A DNA stretch of 64,000 nucleotides from Allacma fusca (GCA_947179485.1 OX359250.1:5105661-5169660); one strand, 5' to 3'; positions 49,276-60,564 are shown, counted from the stretch's first letter. Notes: generated from the sequence alone by a model not told the origin. Made by a program: numbers and translations.

Positions 49276-50049
49276 GTAACTACCACAGATGTGTAGTACT
49301 TGAAATACTTAAGTATAAAATACTATCTAAAATACAAAATACGTATCTTGTATTTTAAACCTACTGAGGTCGTCGTAGTATTCTGTATCTTACAATTAGT
49401 ATCTTACAAATTACGATGCTGGGAAGTATTTGATATTTTATTTGCAGCTATTAATAGTAATAGAAGTACTTAAAGTAAGATACTTGATCAAAATACTAAA
49501 GTACTCAAACTTTTGAAATTTCCACAGTCGTGCTTGTTAAAAACTAATTGTGACTAGGGTGTCCATATTTTCTGAACCCCAAATCAGGACTTTTACTTAA
49601 AATAATTTATATACACATAGAATGAAAAATGTATATATCTAACAGATGCCGGTAGTTTATAGAATGAACGGAGATCGTATTTTCGGTCTAAAGCTTGAGA
49701 GCTTGAAGCGTTGTGGAGTCTTTGAACTACGAACCAGCTTCTAATTTACTTGACATTAAAGGGGTGACTTCTTCTATTCTTTAGGCAGTTCCTTTCTGAA
49801 AACCAAGATTCCGTTATTCAGATGACTTTTAGAACCTATTTGTTGTAAATTAAATTACAACAAGAAAAAGTAACCCTAATTTTGAAGTTATTTTTAACTG
49901 CATAAATACTTATGTATAGTAAAAAACAAAGGTGTACTAGCGTAAATTCTAAATCGATATTTTTCTGTATTATCCTACAAATATCATTTAAATGAAACAA
50001 CTATCCGCATCTCAGAATTATATTTTTTGTTCTCAATTTGTACCCATAT

Positions 50050-50326
50050 ATTGGCAGACATATATAAATCTTTTTATCATGAATATTAACTACTTAAAAC
50101 TTACATTATTTACTCGTCCGAAAGTCGTACTTTTTTGTAGTTTTTGCTACTGCAAGTAATTTCTTGTTAGCTGAAAATTCTTGAGAACAACTTTGGTTTT
50201 GATAATTTACAAGAATCTAAGGTTCGGCTTTTACACTCTCAATGCTTAGCCCGTTTCGCTGGGCGGTCCATATTTGTTACATTAATGAAAAAATTCTTTC
50301 CACTTCGGCGTTGCTGCAGTTGATAC
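50050..50326 (-). pseudogene. hAT transposase C-terminal dimerisation region (broken)
   Basis: On the minus strand NAEVERIFSLM (50312-50280) is followed, after a stop codon, by QIWTAQRNGLSIESVKAEP and, further on, NKKLLAVAKTTKKYDF. This is the conserved hAT C-terminal block (NA.VERVFS...R..L....). The stop after SLM and the nested insertion upstream show it is dead. Confidence 0.8.
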
Positions 50327-51176
50327 TAGTGTTGGCAAGTGCGATACTGCGATACGATATTATCGCAAATATCGACAAAAATATGTGCGATATTAGTGGC
50401 GATACTTATCGCCAATCATGTCGAGAATATCGGGTATCGCCAATGGAAATTATTTTAAACTGCAGGTACTTTCTGACATATTTCTTTCGTGCGAGTCAAG
50501 TAAAAGGGTACATAAGCAAGCATGCCGTCGCTGAAGAGGCAAATTGGAGTATGTGCGCATGCTTTTGTACAGCACTTAGACCATTTTGCCTCTTCATCGA
50601 CGATATCCTCTACCTTTTGTTTTTACAACAATACAATTCCAGACCTTGTAGGAGAAAAAACTTTTGAACGGTTCAATTAAATTTTTTAAACAAGCGTAGA
50701 ATGTCTCATATAAACCCTAGATGTGCAACTTGAGTTTACATTTTAAAATTTTCACAATTTTGAAAAATTCGGAATTTTTAAAAAGTTTTAAAATTTAAAA
50801 CTCATTTATTAGATGCCTTACAACCACATTTTTGAAAAACTTCCAGAAAAGTAGAAAATATTTTTAAAATTTCAGTAACATCACATGACAGCCACAATGG
50901 TTGTCTTAGATGTAATAAAGGTATAAAATTCAATATTATGCATACTAGCTTCGCTCTCCATGTAATCGCCCAGTGATTAAAGCATTCAGATCTTTCATAC
51001 ATAATGAAAAAGCTAATAGCTAGTTCCGTTGACGTTAACTCTTTATACTTCATGTGCTAATTCACTTTAGCAAAAAGTATCGGCGATACCCGATATTATC
51101 GCAAATATCGCAAAATTCCATTCTACCGATACCGATATTCCCGATACTGACAAACTGGCGATACTTGCCAACCCTA
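50327..51176. mobile_element. Non-autonomous hAT element (850 bp) nested in the hAT relic
   Basis: Flanked by perfect GTTGATAC duplications (50319-50326 and 51177-51184). Ends TAGTGTTGGCAAGT and ACTTGCCAACCCTA pair over 14 bp with one mismatch. CGATA-rich subterminal tracts (GATATTATCGCAAATATCG) occur at both ends. The interior contains a small hairpin (50526-50608) and a block related to 21110-21390. Its target duplication includes the first base of the palindromic element at 51184, so it inserted after that element. Confidence 0.92.
50526..50608. repeat. Inverted repeat with GTCGCTGAAGAGGC arms
   Basis: CCGTCGCTGAAGAGGCAAA on the left pairs with TTTGCCTCTTCATCGACGA on the right. The same arms bound the larger element at 58675-59195. 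Confidence 0.75.
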
Positions 51177-51183
51177 GTTGATA

Positions 51184-52172
51184 CTGACAAGGTAAGATTT
51201 TGGGATGGTACAAGCCGACTCAAACAAAGCATAGCACATGTTTTAGTACTCCCCTAGTATGTTTTAAAACTCGTGTAACTCGAGTGCATTTTTCAACGTT
51301 CTCCTAGGACACATCACCAAAGTCGATGAAATTTTGATTTTCGCTATTTCAAGGAAAATCAAGTTTTTACGTGCACATTTATATATCCTTCAACAAAATT
51401 CTTCAAAAAGTAATCCATCGTGGCGCATCCGTATGTATGTAGTCGATATGATATATTCACTCCATATTTAATCTCACTCCTGTGTACAGCATCCATAATT
51501 AGCCCCCCATACAAATATATACACATTTTCTACAAAGGTGATCCCTCCTTCGTGGATACGAATGCGTTCCTCCCCAATGAATTATTCCAGCATACCAAGT
51601 TTTCCCTCTAACTTACATACGTACAACCTACATATTTTGTTCTCATAAAAATATCATCAAATTTTCTTCAAATTTCATGTTCAATAAAATGTGACGATAT
51701 TTGCTAGGGGGCTAATTTTTAATGTCGTACATATGTGCATCATAGAGCAAAACTCAATAGTCTAGTTTGTGCCTAATTATGCATACGTGATTAAATATGG
51801 AGTGAATATATCATATCGACTACATACATACGGATGCGCCACGATAGAGGGATTACTTTTTGAGGAATTTAGTTGAAGGATATATAAATGTGCACGTAAA
51901 AACTTGAATTTCCTTGAAATAGTGAAAACAAAATTTCATCGACTTTTGAAAATTGAAAATCCTTACGGAATTTAATATTGATTTTTTTTGAAAAGACAGG
52001 TCCCCCACCTGTGGTATCGTTTCAAATTTTGAAACTTTGGTGACGTGTCCTAGGAGAACGGCGCAAAATGCACTCGAGTTACATGAGTTTTGAAACATAC
52101 TAGGGGGTACTAAAACATGTGCTATGCTTTGTTTGAATCGGCTTGTACCATCCCAAAATATAACCTTGTGAG
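51184..52172. mobile_element. Palindromic (foldback) DNA element, 989 bp, TA target
   Basis: Ends CTGACAAGGTAAGATTTTGG and, reverse-complemented from the right, CTCACAAGGTTATATTTTGG. Arms pair over roughly 300 bp, extending inward to about 51510 and 51703 (AGCCCCCC/GGGGGGCT). The right arm has about 90 bp absent from the left. Flanking TA dinucleotides (51182-51183, 52173-52174) suggest Tc1/mariner-type insertion. It has no coding capacity. Confidence 0.85.
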
Positions 52173-52505
52173 TATAAATGACAACAACTTCAGAAGTTGT
52201 GGACTCTTGCCGTCAACATTTGTAAAATATTTTACATATTTTTCCACGACATTCAATGACTGCTTTTCTGAATCGGTTAATGAATTTCCAAATCTAGACA
52301 GCATAACGTATTCATCGAACAATGCATCCATATCTATTTCGATACTTACAGCTTAAAGCTCCTCAATAACATTCGGAATAGATGCTTAGATAGTAGCATT
52401 CCTGCGAAATTATTTCATGCGTTAAGGTTTCAAGTGAGAAAGGTGCTAGCACATTTTCAAAGCTGCTACTTTTGTGTGGCCTAGCGTCAGTGAAGATGCA
52501 ATCTT
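52122..52505 (-). pseudogene. hAT transposase central fragments (decayed)
   Basis: Minus-strand text FENVLAPFSLETLTHEII (52363-52545 region) and DALFDEYVMLSRFGNSL with SPQLLKLLSFIL (52122-52331) fit the central part of ZBED/KIAA-type hAT transposases, but several hundred expected residues between them are missing. The fragment is cut off by the right arm of the palindromic element. Confidence 0.6.
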
Positions 52506-52528
52506 CGAATCTGTGAAAAGTTGTCGCA

Positions 52529-52864
52529 CTAATCCAGAAGTACAATCGAAACTTCTAAAGGTTGATGATGTTTTACGCCGTGATAAGCCAAAGTCAATTC
52601 TGCGACAGTAGTTTTGTCATCAGACTGGGTTTTAAAGTATTCAAAAACAGAAACATTCGCCTGAGCAACTGATTTTGCATTCTTTTTGCGATTGTCCGTA
52701 GAAACGTGCTTCTTTAAATCCGTAATTCCACCATTTGCACAACTTCCATCTAATTTACAGATACTGCACCAAAAATGATTGCAACTTTTTCTGCTAGATT
52801 TAATAAAACTATACTGTTTTTCCCACAGCAAATTGTAAAAACAGTTGACTTTACGCCTACTCAT
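52529..52864 (-). pseudogene. hAT transposase N-terminal zinc-finger fragment
   Basis: 111 residues beginning MSRRKVNCFYNLLWEKQYSF. CSIC...GGITDLKKHVSTDNRKK is a BED-like zinc finger (C-x2-C...H), used by hAT transposases to bind their ends. AELTLAYHGVKHHQ is the expected following motif. The frame is open over this part only. Confidence 0.75.
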
Positions 52865-53458
52865 CAGGTCATCAGGTGTGCCTATCTCAAATCAGGACTG
52901 TTGGACGCCCTAATTGTGACCCTTAGCATATAGTATAGGAACGTTTTTTATCGATTAGAAACGTGGTATGGACTGGAAATATTAAACGGGAAAAATTCGA
53001 TGTCTTTCCACTTCTCTTAGGTAACATCAGAGAGCATCAGGTTCTTCTTGTTAGCATGATTTCTTAATTATAAATTATAAGAAATTGGTAGTTTAGAATA
53101 TCCCTTTTTAATACCCCATTGTCATCTTCAACTCCTTTGGAACGATTTTTTAGCATTGCAGTACTGATTTTTAGTGTGCGTATATAGAACTAGATTGTCG
53201 GATGAAGTGTTCAAAACGCTTATATTTTTGAAATTCTGTACTCGATTTCCAAAACAATAATTTCACGTATTTCAAATAGTATTTTTCTACTTAAGTATTT
53301 TTGAAGCAGTTTTTGATTTGTATTTTACTTAGGTATTTTAGAAATACTAGTTGCTGGTATCTTATTTAGTATTTAGTATTTTATGTTACGAAAAAAATAA
53401 AAAGTATTTGGTATTTTTTAAACAAAATTAAGGTATTTTACTCATCTTTGGTAACTAC

Positions 53459-54460
53459 AAGAGCTATAGTTGTTGTAATGCCCTAAACGATTACATATAC
53501 AAACATGCCTTTGACTATTTTGCATTAAAACGTTTTTGCGTTGAAACACATCTGCATACATATATTTTTTTCTGGCACTGTTGATATTATATTGATCTAA
53601 CAATTAATTTTTGACGCGAATAATCGTCCTCAGCTTCTAAACAACATAATTTGATGATGATTGATTTTGACAGGTTGATTTTAAATCGTGCCTCTCATAT
53701 TAACGCACTCCTATTGGTTTGCAAGTATCATTATTACCACAAACGCTAACCAACCGGCTTATATGCTGTATAAATGTATTCTCCAGATTTCCTTTGAAAT
53801 CAATAGGTCTCTTACTTAATCTACCCCTATAAACAATTTGAATTGCCTGGTATTTTTGTTTCGGAAGAATTATGGTATCGACAGACAACCAGAAACGACG
53901 ACATTCACAATAGGGGCTTCGCTTCGTTACTATGAATAGTAATATGGTTTAAATTGCACGTGTATTTTTCTGCGACCTCTAGCGGTTACTAGTGCTAACA
54001 TTTGCAGAAACAAATACCAGTTAAAACCTCACACTATATGGCGCATGCTGTGTCTCTCATTCTTTTTACATACGTCGGTAATTTCAGGTGTACCTATATG
54101 CGGTCAATTTTAATTTTCTGAGGTCAAATGAATCACCGATATCTGTCAAAAAGAACAGGTTTCTTTGCATCTAATCTACATCTGTGATTGTCGTGTTCAG
54201 ACTAGCAGATATCACAACAGTAGCAATAGGAAACTTCGTTTCAGTTCCAGTAACAAAACAAAAATATGACTAATGGATCCAATGATAGGTACATGCGATC
54301 CCACGCTCAACGCTGCGCTGTAACGAACTGTCACAAAGGTGTCCAAATGAATCAGTCTATCCTATATCCTTCCTATTTATAAAATTTGAACCGAGTCTAC
54401 ATATATGCCTACATTTTAACCGCCCAATATGTCAGCCTTACCTGCATCCTTCCTATATGG
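53459..54460. other. Intergenic DNA, nothing identified
   Basis: A GCTTCGCTTCG word occurs at about 53917. No gene is supported; the open frame at 53700-53888 (minus) has no recognisable domain. Confidence 0.4.
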
Positions 54461-54468
54461 GGAGCATC

Positions 54469-55414
54469 CAGCGGTGTGGAATATTTTGAAATATTGTATT
54501 TGAAATAATATTTGAAATACATTTCGTATTTTGTATTTTTATCACCGTAAATGTTGAAGGCATTTTGTATTTGGTATTTTGTCAGGACCATAATCTATAT
54601 TGTATTTTGTATTTCGTATTCTGAAAATATATGAACGTCATGTTATTTTCTATTTATTTATCTTGTTACTTTTGCCAACCCCGTATTTCAAGTACAAATG
54701 ACAATTTCAAAATACGTAGCTCTGGCCACTGTCCAGGTTGGCTGTAACACATCCCCGAATAAACATTTTCAAAGGTAAAATATCAATTTGAAACATTTTG
54801 AAACCAATTCTCTAAAATTTTTGACTGGTTTGTAGTACTTGCATACTGAATATTCAATGTGTATTATATTTTAATGTGTGTTGGATATTCTGATTGGATA
54901 ATAAATACAATACAATGTGAGGGATATTAGTTTAGTTAAATTAATGTCACGACCGCCATAAATTACCCAGGTATTGCTATTCGTTTTAAGGAAAATTATT
55001 CTGTATCTAGGGTGACTTTGATGTACACAAATGCAAGATTCTAAACTCTACTCATATGCATCTTACCTTAAGTTTGCGAAATAATTTGTTTATGTTATTA
55101 TCCAAAGAGACTTTACTCTTACTTATGTAAAGATCTTGGAATGATCCATAGGTAATTTATTCATTTTGAGAAAATTTTCAATTTGTGTTTTGTATTTCAA
55201 ATACGGTATTTTCATTTCGTGTTTTAAGTTTTCGTAGGAAGTAAAGTATTTTATTTTGTATTTTGCAAAACCTAGTCCAGATATTTGTATTTTATTTTGT
55301 ATCTTGACTACGTTACCCCTAGTAATTTATTTCATATTTGTACTTTAAAGTTTCTGAAATTGTGTTTGTATTTTGTACTTTAATATTAAATTTCATGTAT
55401 TTTCCACACCTTTG
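54469..55414. mobile_element. Non-autonomous hAT element, 946 bp
   Basis: Flanked by perfect GGAGCATC duplications (54461-54468, 55415-55422). Ends CAGCGGTGTGGAATATTTTG and ...GTATTTTCCACACCTTTG form inverted repeats. Subterminal regions are packed with AAATAC/GTATTT words, as in the hAT relic at 49284-53450. No coding sequence. Confidence 0.92.
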
Positions 55415-55422
55415 GGAGCATC

Positions 55423-56196
55423 AAGCATACATATTAGCCTATTTTATTGAAAAATTATATCAACGAATTCTACACCCTTTCTACATTTTAAATGCTTTCC
55501 GTTACTGACAGACTATTTAAGGGCATTCTACTCTAATAAATTAAAAACAATTTCTCAAGTCAATGGAATCGGAATAAAATTATTTGAGTTTAGCCACCTT
55601 GGCAAAATGACTAAGAACAGAGCAGTGTCGATCTCGCTTCGGATTGCGCCGAAAATACTGCCCAAATTCTACAACGCTGGTCTAAAGGGATGTCGCATTT
55701 AAGATTTAACAAATTAAATACCACAAGAAACATTTCCAGAGTCAGCTGAACAATAAGAAAATTATGACAACGAAAATCAATGAGCTGACTGAAAACATAT
55801 CTCATAGCAAATCCTGTTTGAAATTTGAATTGTGTTCAAACGCAAATTTTCATTTCAGTGATCGAGTTTATACAGTTTCCACTTTACCGAGTATTTTGAA
55901 GTTTTAATTTTGGTGAGGTTTTAGCGCATATCAAAGCGAGATAGCACAAACTTTTCATGCTTAAACCGCACCATGAAACATACAATCTGCAAGTACCTGT
56001 CGCAGATTATTCTTTAATTTTAATTTTGCCCGGTTCCATATGCCATTAAAATGAAAATGACGTGCTTCAATAGCCTACATTGAAGCCTGTAATTGTACGA
56101 CGGCTGAACCTACCTATTTTGTAACCTAGATTTTAAGTGTATATTCTTGCACCCTATTTTGCCTCTAAGCTTCTTTAATAAAATCTGCAGATCTAA
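55423..56196. other. Intergenic DNA, nothing identified
   Basis: No gene or repeat supported. Confidence 0.4.
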
Positions 56197-56204
56197 TAGA
56201 GCAG

Positions 56205-56923
56205 TAGAGCATCTCGGGCGGTTGAAATTTGCGGGTAAGCCCGTAAAAAGCCCGGCCCGCCCGGGCTTTGGGCGGGTACGGGTAAAATTTATTACACTTG
56301 ACGGGCTACGGGCGGGTACGGTCTTTTCAATGCGGTTTAAAAAGACCGTGAAAGCCCGTGGAAAAATTCATGTGTGGTGCATGCTGGACCAGAGGTTGTA
56401 AAAGTACATTTGCTTGAATACATAACACGATTTTCGAACGTTTGTAATTTTATTTTTAAAAAAGACTTGACATCCAATGTCAACGAATTAAATTGCAGGA
56501 AACAGTCGGAAGATTGCAAGTTTGGAAATCATTTAAACACGTACTAGTTGAATATAGGTTTCCATAAATTATGTGAATGCAATGAGTGCAGGGACATTTT
56601 AACAGGCAATCGCGCCAAGGAGGTACGTCAACTCTGGCCAAACATAATTGTAAGAATTCTGCAGTGGAAGCAACACCAGCTCTTACCAATTTCATTCAAA
56701 AAAGGCGAAAATGAAAAATTGAATTAAAAAATTGTTCTGGGTCTATAGCTATGGATTTACAAGCTGCACTGGTATTAGCGGGCGGGCTACGGGCTTTTTT
56801 AAATTTTACGGGCCGGGCCGGGCTTTATTATTGAACTTTAATTTCGGGCCGGGCGGGCACGGGTAAACATTTACGGGCCGCGGGCGGGTACGGGCCTAAA
56901 ATATCCCACGGCGTGATGCTCTA
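56205..56923. mobile_element. Non-autonomous hAT element, 719 bp, with GC-rich ends
   Basis: Flanked by perfect TAGAGCAG duplications (56197-56204, 56924-56931). The ends TAGAGCATC and GATGCTCTA are perfect inverted repeats. Subterminal tracts of GGGCGGGTACGGG / CCCGCCC type give strong GC peaks in AT-rich surroundings. It inserted at the very start of the element at 56929. Confidence 0.92.
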
Positions 56924-57397
56924 TAGAGCAGTGATGGGCGCTTCAGTACGCGCTATTCTATTCTACTCTATTGTATTTTTCCACAGTTGCAGCCTCTATG
57001 ACACTTTACTCTACCAGCGGTATCGGATAGAATAGAGGACCTCTACTACTGCTATTATGTTTAGCTGACTTGCTAGATATTATTCGATTCTATTATATTT
57101 TAAAGTTATTGGCGCTACTCTACCTGTACTCTACTCAGTAATTTTTCGTTGACTCAGCTAGCTACCACTACCTCTACCACAAAATACAATATTTACAGAG
57201 AAATTCATGGTGTTTTAGAATAAAGTAGCAGAATGTAATAAAAACTGTCATGAAGCCAGATCCAATAGTCCTCACAGCAGTGGCTATAGATGGTTCATTA
57301 AGAATCCAAGAGACTATTAATAGACTATAATAAGATCAGTACTCCACCAGTACAGGTATAAAAATCGTCGCTCCGCGATTATTTAAAGCTGTCGCGT

Positions 57398-57802
57398 AGG
57401 GCGGCGCCAGCTACGGCCATCTCTCCTTCCTTAATTATTGTAGTATATTCAGCTCATTTATAAAATTATCGTTAAAAAGTTTTGAAAAACAGTTACAAAT
57501 TAAATTTTGAAAAAAAATCTAAATATTTTTAAAAAAATAGTGTTAGTAGTGCTGACTGGTACGTATAAAAACATTTCATTGAAATCGGTGCAATAGTTAA
57601 GGAGAAAACAAAGATTTTGTTCGTTTGTTACGTACGAATACGTGGACCGATTTCAACCGATAAAGAACTCTCATCCGAGGAAGTAGCCTTGCAAATGTTC
57701 ACGAAAAGTTTGAACGAAATCGGTCCAGTAGGTTCGGAGGAAACCCGCGGGACAAACGGACCCACGGACAACACTATTTTATAAGGGGGCTGGCGCCGCC
57801 CT
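57398..57802. mobile_element. 405-bp segment with perfect 14-bp terminal inverted repeats
   Basis: AGGGCGGCGCCAGC at 57398-57411 and GCTGGCGCCGCCCT at 57789-57802. No target duplication could be seen and no protein is encoded. Probably a MITE of unknown superfamily. Confidence 0.5.
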
Positions 57803-58392
57803 AAAAATTCCCATGAGCTAAATTTGATAAAAGCTTAAAGATTAGCCTGTTTTTAAAGGGGATGACTATTATATGTATGTATACATATATCCACAATTAT
57901 TATAATTGAAATCCCTAATGGTTGCGTACATTTCCGAGCATCATAAAACGCATAAAATCGTTCTTTAAAGTTCCGGACTGTCCAGTTCCTGGGGAAACGT
58001 ATGAATAATAATTATATACATATTATTATAATATTATTATGCATTTTAACGATTATTGATGAACTGGTAAAAACAGCAGCTATACGCAAAAATAAAAAGT
58101 GAAGCTTAAAGCTTTCGTCAGACTCTAACTAAAGAATATTCTGTTTGCGCGAATTAAAACACCCGAAGTAAGTTTATAAGTAAGTCGGAAGTCGGAACCT
58201 ATGACAATGGGGTTGGTAAGACTTATGACGTTTGGCTATGTATTTCCAATTCCCTTCTATTGCATTTGAAGCTACAAAGCACGATGAAGTGAAGTGGAGT
58301 TTAATGTACGGACACCAGATGCCATTCCGAGTATTAAATTGGATGTTCAGGGAAACGGTAAATTTATGAATTATTCCTTATTTACTATAAGC

Positions 58393-59668
58393 TAGACGTG
58401 GGATTCGGGCTTGACCGCTTGACTTCAGGCCCGAACCCGGAAGAAACCCGAACAAATACTCTATTTGCCCGACCCGGCCCGTTTTATGCACCTTAAATTT
58501 TGTGAAGCCCGAACCCGTTAAAAACCCGGTCTCCAAAACGTTTTACAACCCAAACCCGCTAAAAACCCGATCTTTAAATTATTAACCCGATGAAAACCCG
58601 GATTTTTAGTGCCAATTGAATCCGATGTGAAACCTTTGTTTACATATTCTATTATATTTATATTTACATCATACATATCGTCGCTGAAGAGGCAAAATGG
58701 ACTAAGTGCAATTTCGACTAGAAGCAAAATGGTCTACATGCCTTTTTCCTTAAAGGCAAAACAGAATAGTTGCAAGCTTTCCTGAAAGCAAAATGAACTA
58801 CATGCAGTTTTCACTAAAAGTAAAATGGTCTACATGCGTGTATACTTTCATAATGGCCATTCTGCTTTAAAGCGAAATTGTATGTAGACCATTTTGCTTT
58901 TAGACGAAATTGTAAGTAGACCATATTTCTTTTAAAATTTGCATCTATTCCATTTTGCATTTAGTAAAACTGCATCTATTCCATTTTGCATTTAGTAAAA
59001 CTGCATCTATTCCATTTTGCATTTAGTAAAACTGCATCTATTCCATTTTGCATTTAGTAAAACTGCATCTATTCCATTTTGCATTTAGTAAAACTGCATC
59101 TATTCCATTTTGAATTTAGTAAAACTGCATGTATAGACCATTTTGATTTTAATAGAAAATGCATGTATTCCATTTTGCCTCTTCAGCGAAGATATACTAT
59201 CCATTCCTACTCATCACATTCAATAAGCGAGCACGAGTACTAAAGAAGCAAAACTTCTGCTCTTCTTGGCTCTGAAAATTTTTGAACATAAACTATCAAG
59301 CGGAAGGGATCGTTTCAAAATGCTTATGTGTACGTGTTAAATACAATGAACTATTATTTATCATGAGTATACATACGTGAAAGGAATAATTGCGCAACGT
59401 CAAATATGTATGCCACATATCTGTATTAAATTCTATTTTAGTAGGATTGTCGGGTCATTTGTAATTTCTGGCCCGCCCGAAACCCGAACTGAAAAATAAA
59501 TACAGGCCCAAGCCCGATCTTAACCCGGTTTCATTGTTTTAGTGCAGCCCGAACCCGGTCGGAGCCCGACGTAAGTTCGTATTTACAGCCCGAACCCCGC
59601 CAAAAACCCGGCCGGGCCGGGTTCGGGCCGGCCCGAATCCAAAAACCCGCTTCCGGGCCCCTGCTCTA
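58393..59668. mobile_element. Non-autonomous hAT element, 1276 bp, with GCCCGAACCC-rich arms
   Basis: Flanked by perfect CTATAAGC duplications (58385-58392, 59669-59676). Ends TAGACGTGGGATTCGGGC and GGGCCCCTGCTCTA are imperfect inverted repeats. Both arms repeat AACCCG/GCCCGAACCC. A further inverted-repeat element (58675-59195) sits inside. Confidence 0.88.
58675..59195. mobile_element. Foldback element with GTCGCTGAAGAGGC ends and a 31-bp internal array
   Basis: Left ATATCGTCGCTGAAGAGGCA and right TGCCTCTTCAGCGAAGATAT are near-perfect inverted ends. Inside, about six units of a 31-bp repeat (CATCTATTCCATTTTGCATT plus TAGTAAAACTG) lie at about 58950-59130, beside diverged units in the opposite sense (AAAATGG.CTACATGC). 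The same ends occur at 50526-50608 and in part at about 21066. Confidence 0.75.
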
Positions 59669-59933
59669 CTATAAGCTTACTACTGCTATCTCTACTCTAT
59701 CATTAGAATACGATGTACTGTTCTACTTCTACAGGTATCTAAATTAGGATCCTAAACAAGGCGCCTCTACTCACTTAATTTTATGCTAGCCTACTATTTT
59801 TTCCTCTACCTCTATTGTGCTAGTATTTTTGTATACCTCCATTACATCTCTACTAATGTTTTGCTGATATTAACGCCCCTACTCTATTTCTACCTCTACA
59901 TCTATTTTCAGTAGAGTAAAGGTCCCAGCACTG

Positions 59934-60256
59934 GAAGAGAGGATTTCACTGTAAGCAGATCTCCTTTTGGGGAAAAGTCATGTGGTTGTCATAAGAAAAA
60001 ACTTGATTCATAATACTGTCCAACATATACGCATTGCATTACATATAGCTTGCTATATGCCTGAATTGACTGCACTGCGTATAAGCAGCCAGTGAGTTCT
60101 GCTGTTGACTTGAGTAAGTCTTGTGACGCGGTGGGAGGGAAATTAAAGCTTATGTCACTGCCAAATTATTGTATGAGTGATTTTGTTTTTGTGATTTGAT
60201 CCTAGAATAGAATACCTGAGAAGCTATAGCCACTAACAGATGACTGACACCGCAAA
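59934..60256 (+). promoter_or_regulatory. Region upstream of the SWEET start (5' UTR/promoter expected)
   Basis: No TATA box or initiator stands out. The start codon context CGCAAAATGTC is acceptable. A promoter is expected here by position only. Confidence 0.3.
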
Positions 60257-60324
60257 ATGTCATTCAAAGATTGTTTGATCATTTCGGCTACAACTACAAC
60301 GATCTGTCAGTTTCTATCGGGATC
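60257..60324 (+). CDS. SWEET-type sugar transporter, exon 1
   Basis: ATG at 60257 opens MSFKDCLIISATTTTICQFL followed by SG and part of a Ser codon, ending at a GTAAGT donor (60325). The first transmembrane helix ends in CQFLSG, the strongest signature of animal SWEET (MtN3/saliva) proteins. These are passive bidirectional sugar carriers with seven helices (two three-helix MtN3 repeats plus a linker) in plasma or internal membranes. The gene runs in the + direction and continues in exons 2 and 3. The 3' half lies beyond the window. It could be the orthologue of Drosophila slv, but arthropods often have several copies, so I give no symbol. Confidence 0.85.
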
Positions 60325-60406
60325 GTAAGTTTAGCGAAGTTTAATCTTAATACAATTTATTTGTGACTATCGAAAGTATTGCTTAATTTTCCAATAATGT
60401 GCACAG

Positions 60407-60519
60407 GTTCACTGCCCTTAAAGTGAAGCGGATGGGAAGTCCCGGTGACCTGTCACCTGTTCCATTTCTGTCTGCAGTAGTAGGCTGCTGCTTATGGCTA
60501 TTCTATGGAACTGCCATCG
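60407..60519 (+). CDS. SWEET-type sugar transporter, exon 2
   Basis: After an ACAG acceptor (60406) the exon completes the Ser codon and encodes FTALKVKRMGSPGDLSPVPF then LSAVVGCCLWLFYGTAI, ending with one base before a GTACGT donor (60520). The pattern K..GS.GD.S..PF......LWL.YG is the conserved loop and second helix of SWEETs. Phases at both ends match exons 1 and 3. Confidence 0.9.
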
Positions 60520-60564
60520 GTACGTGAGTTTTTCTTCGGATATTTTGAGACCGACGATATTTTT

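Larger units (their letters stand above)
49284..53450 (-). mobile_element. hAT transposon relic, 4.2 kb including two nested insertions
   Basis: Flanked by a perfect 8-bp duplication GTAACTAC (49276-49283, 53451-53458). The ends CACAGATGTGTAGTACTT and ...TACTCATCTTTG form imperfect inverted repeats. AAGTATTT/AAATACTT words crowd both subterminal regions. The transposase is on the minus strand: a zinc-finger N-terminus at 52529-52864 and a dimerisation C-terminus at about 50050-50326. A palindromic element (51184-52172) and a hAT MITE (50327-51176) interrupt it. Without them the element would be about 2.3 kb, and it is also internally deleted. Confidence 0.88.
56929..59933. mobile_element. Probable hAT-type element with CTCTACT-rich body, containing nested insertions
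   Basis: Starts CAGTGATGGGCGC and ends GGTCCCAGCACTG (CAGTG.TGGG inverted ends). Irregular CTCTACT/CTATTCT tracts fill 56955-57190 and 59662-59920 in the same orientation, suggesting one array split by later insertions (58393-59668 and possibly 57398-57802). The pre-insertion left flank TAATAGAG and right flank GAAGAGAG match at 6 of 8, a weak target duplication. Confidence 0.5.
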
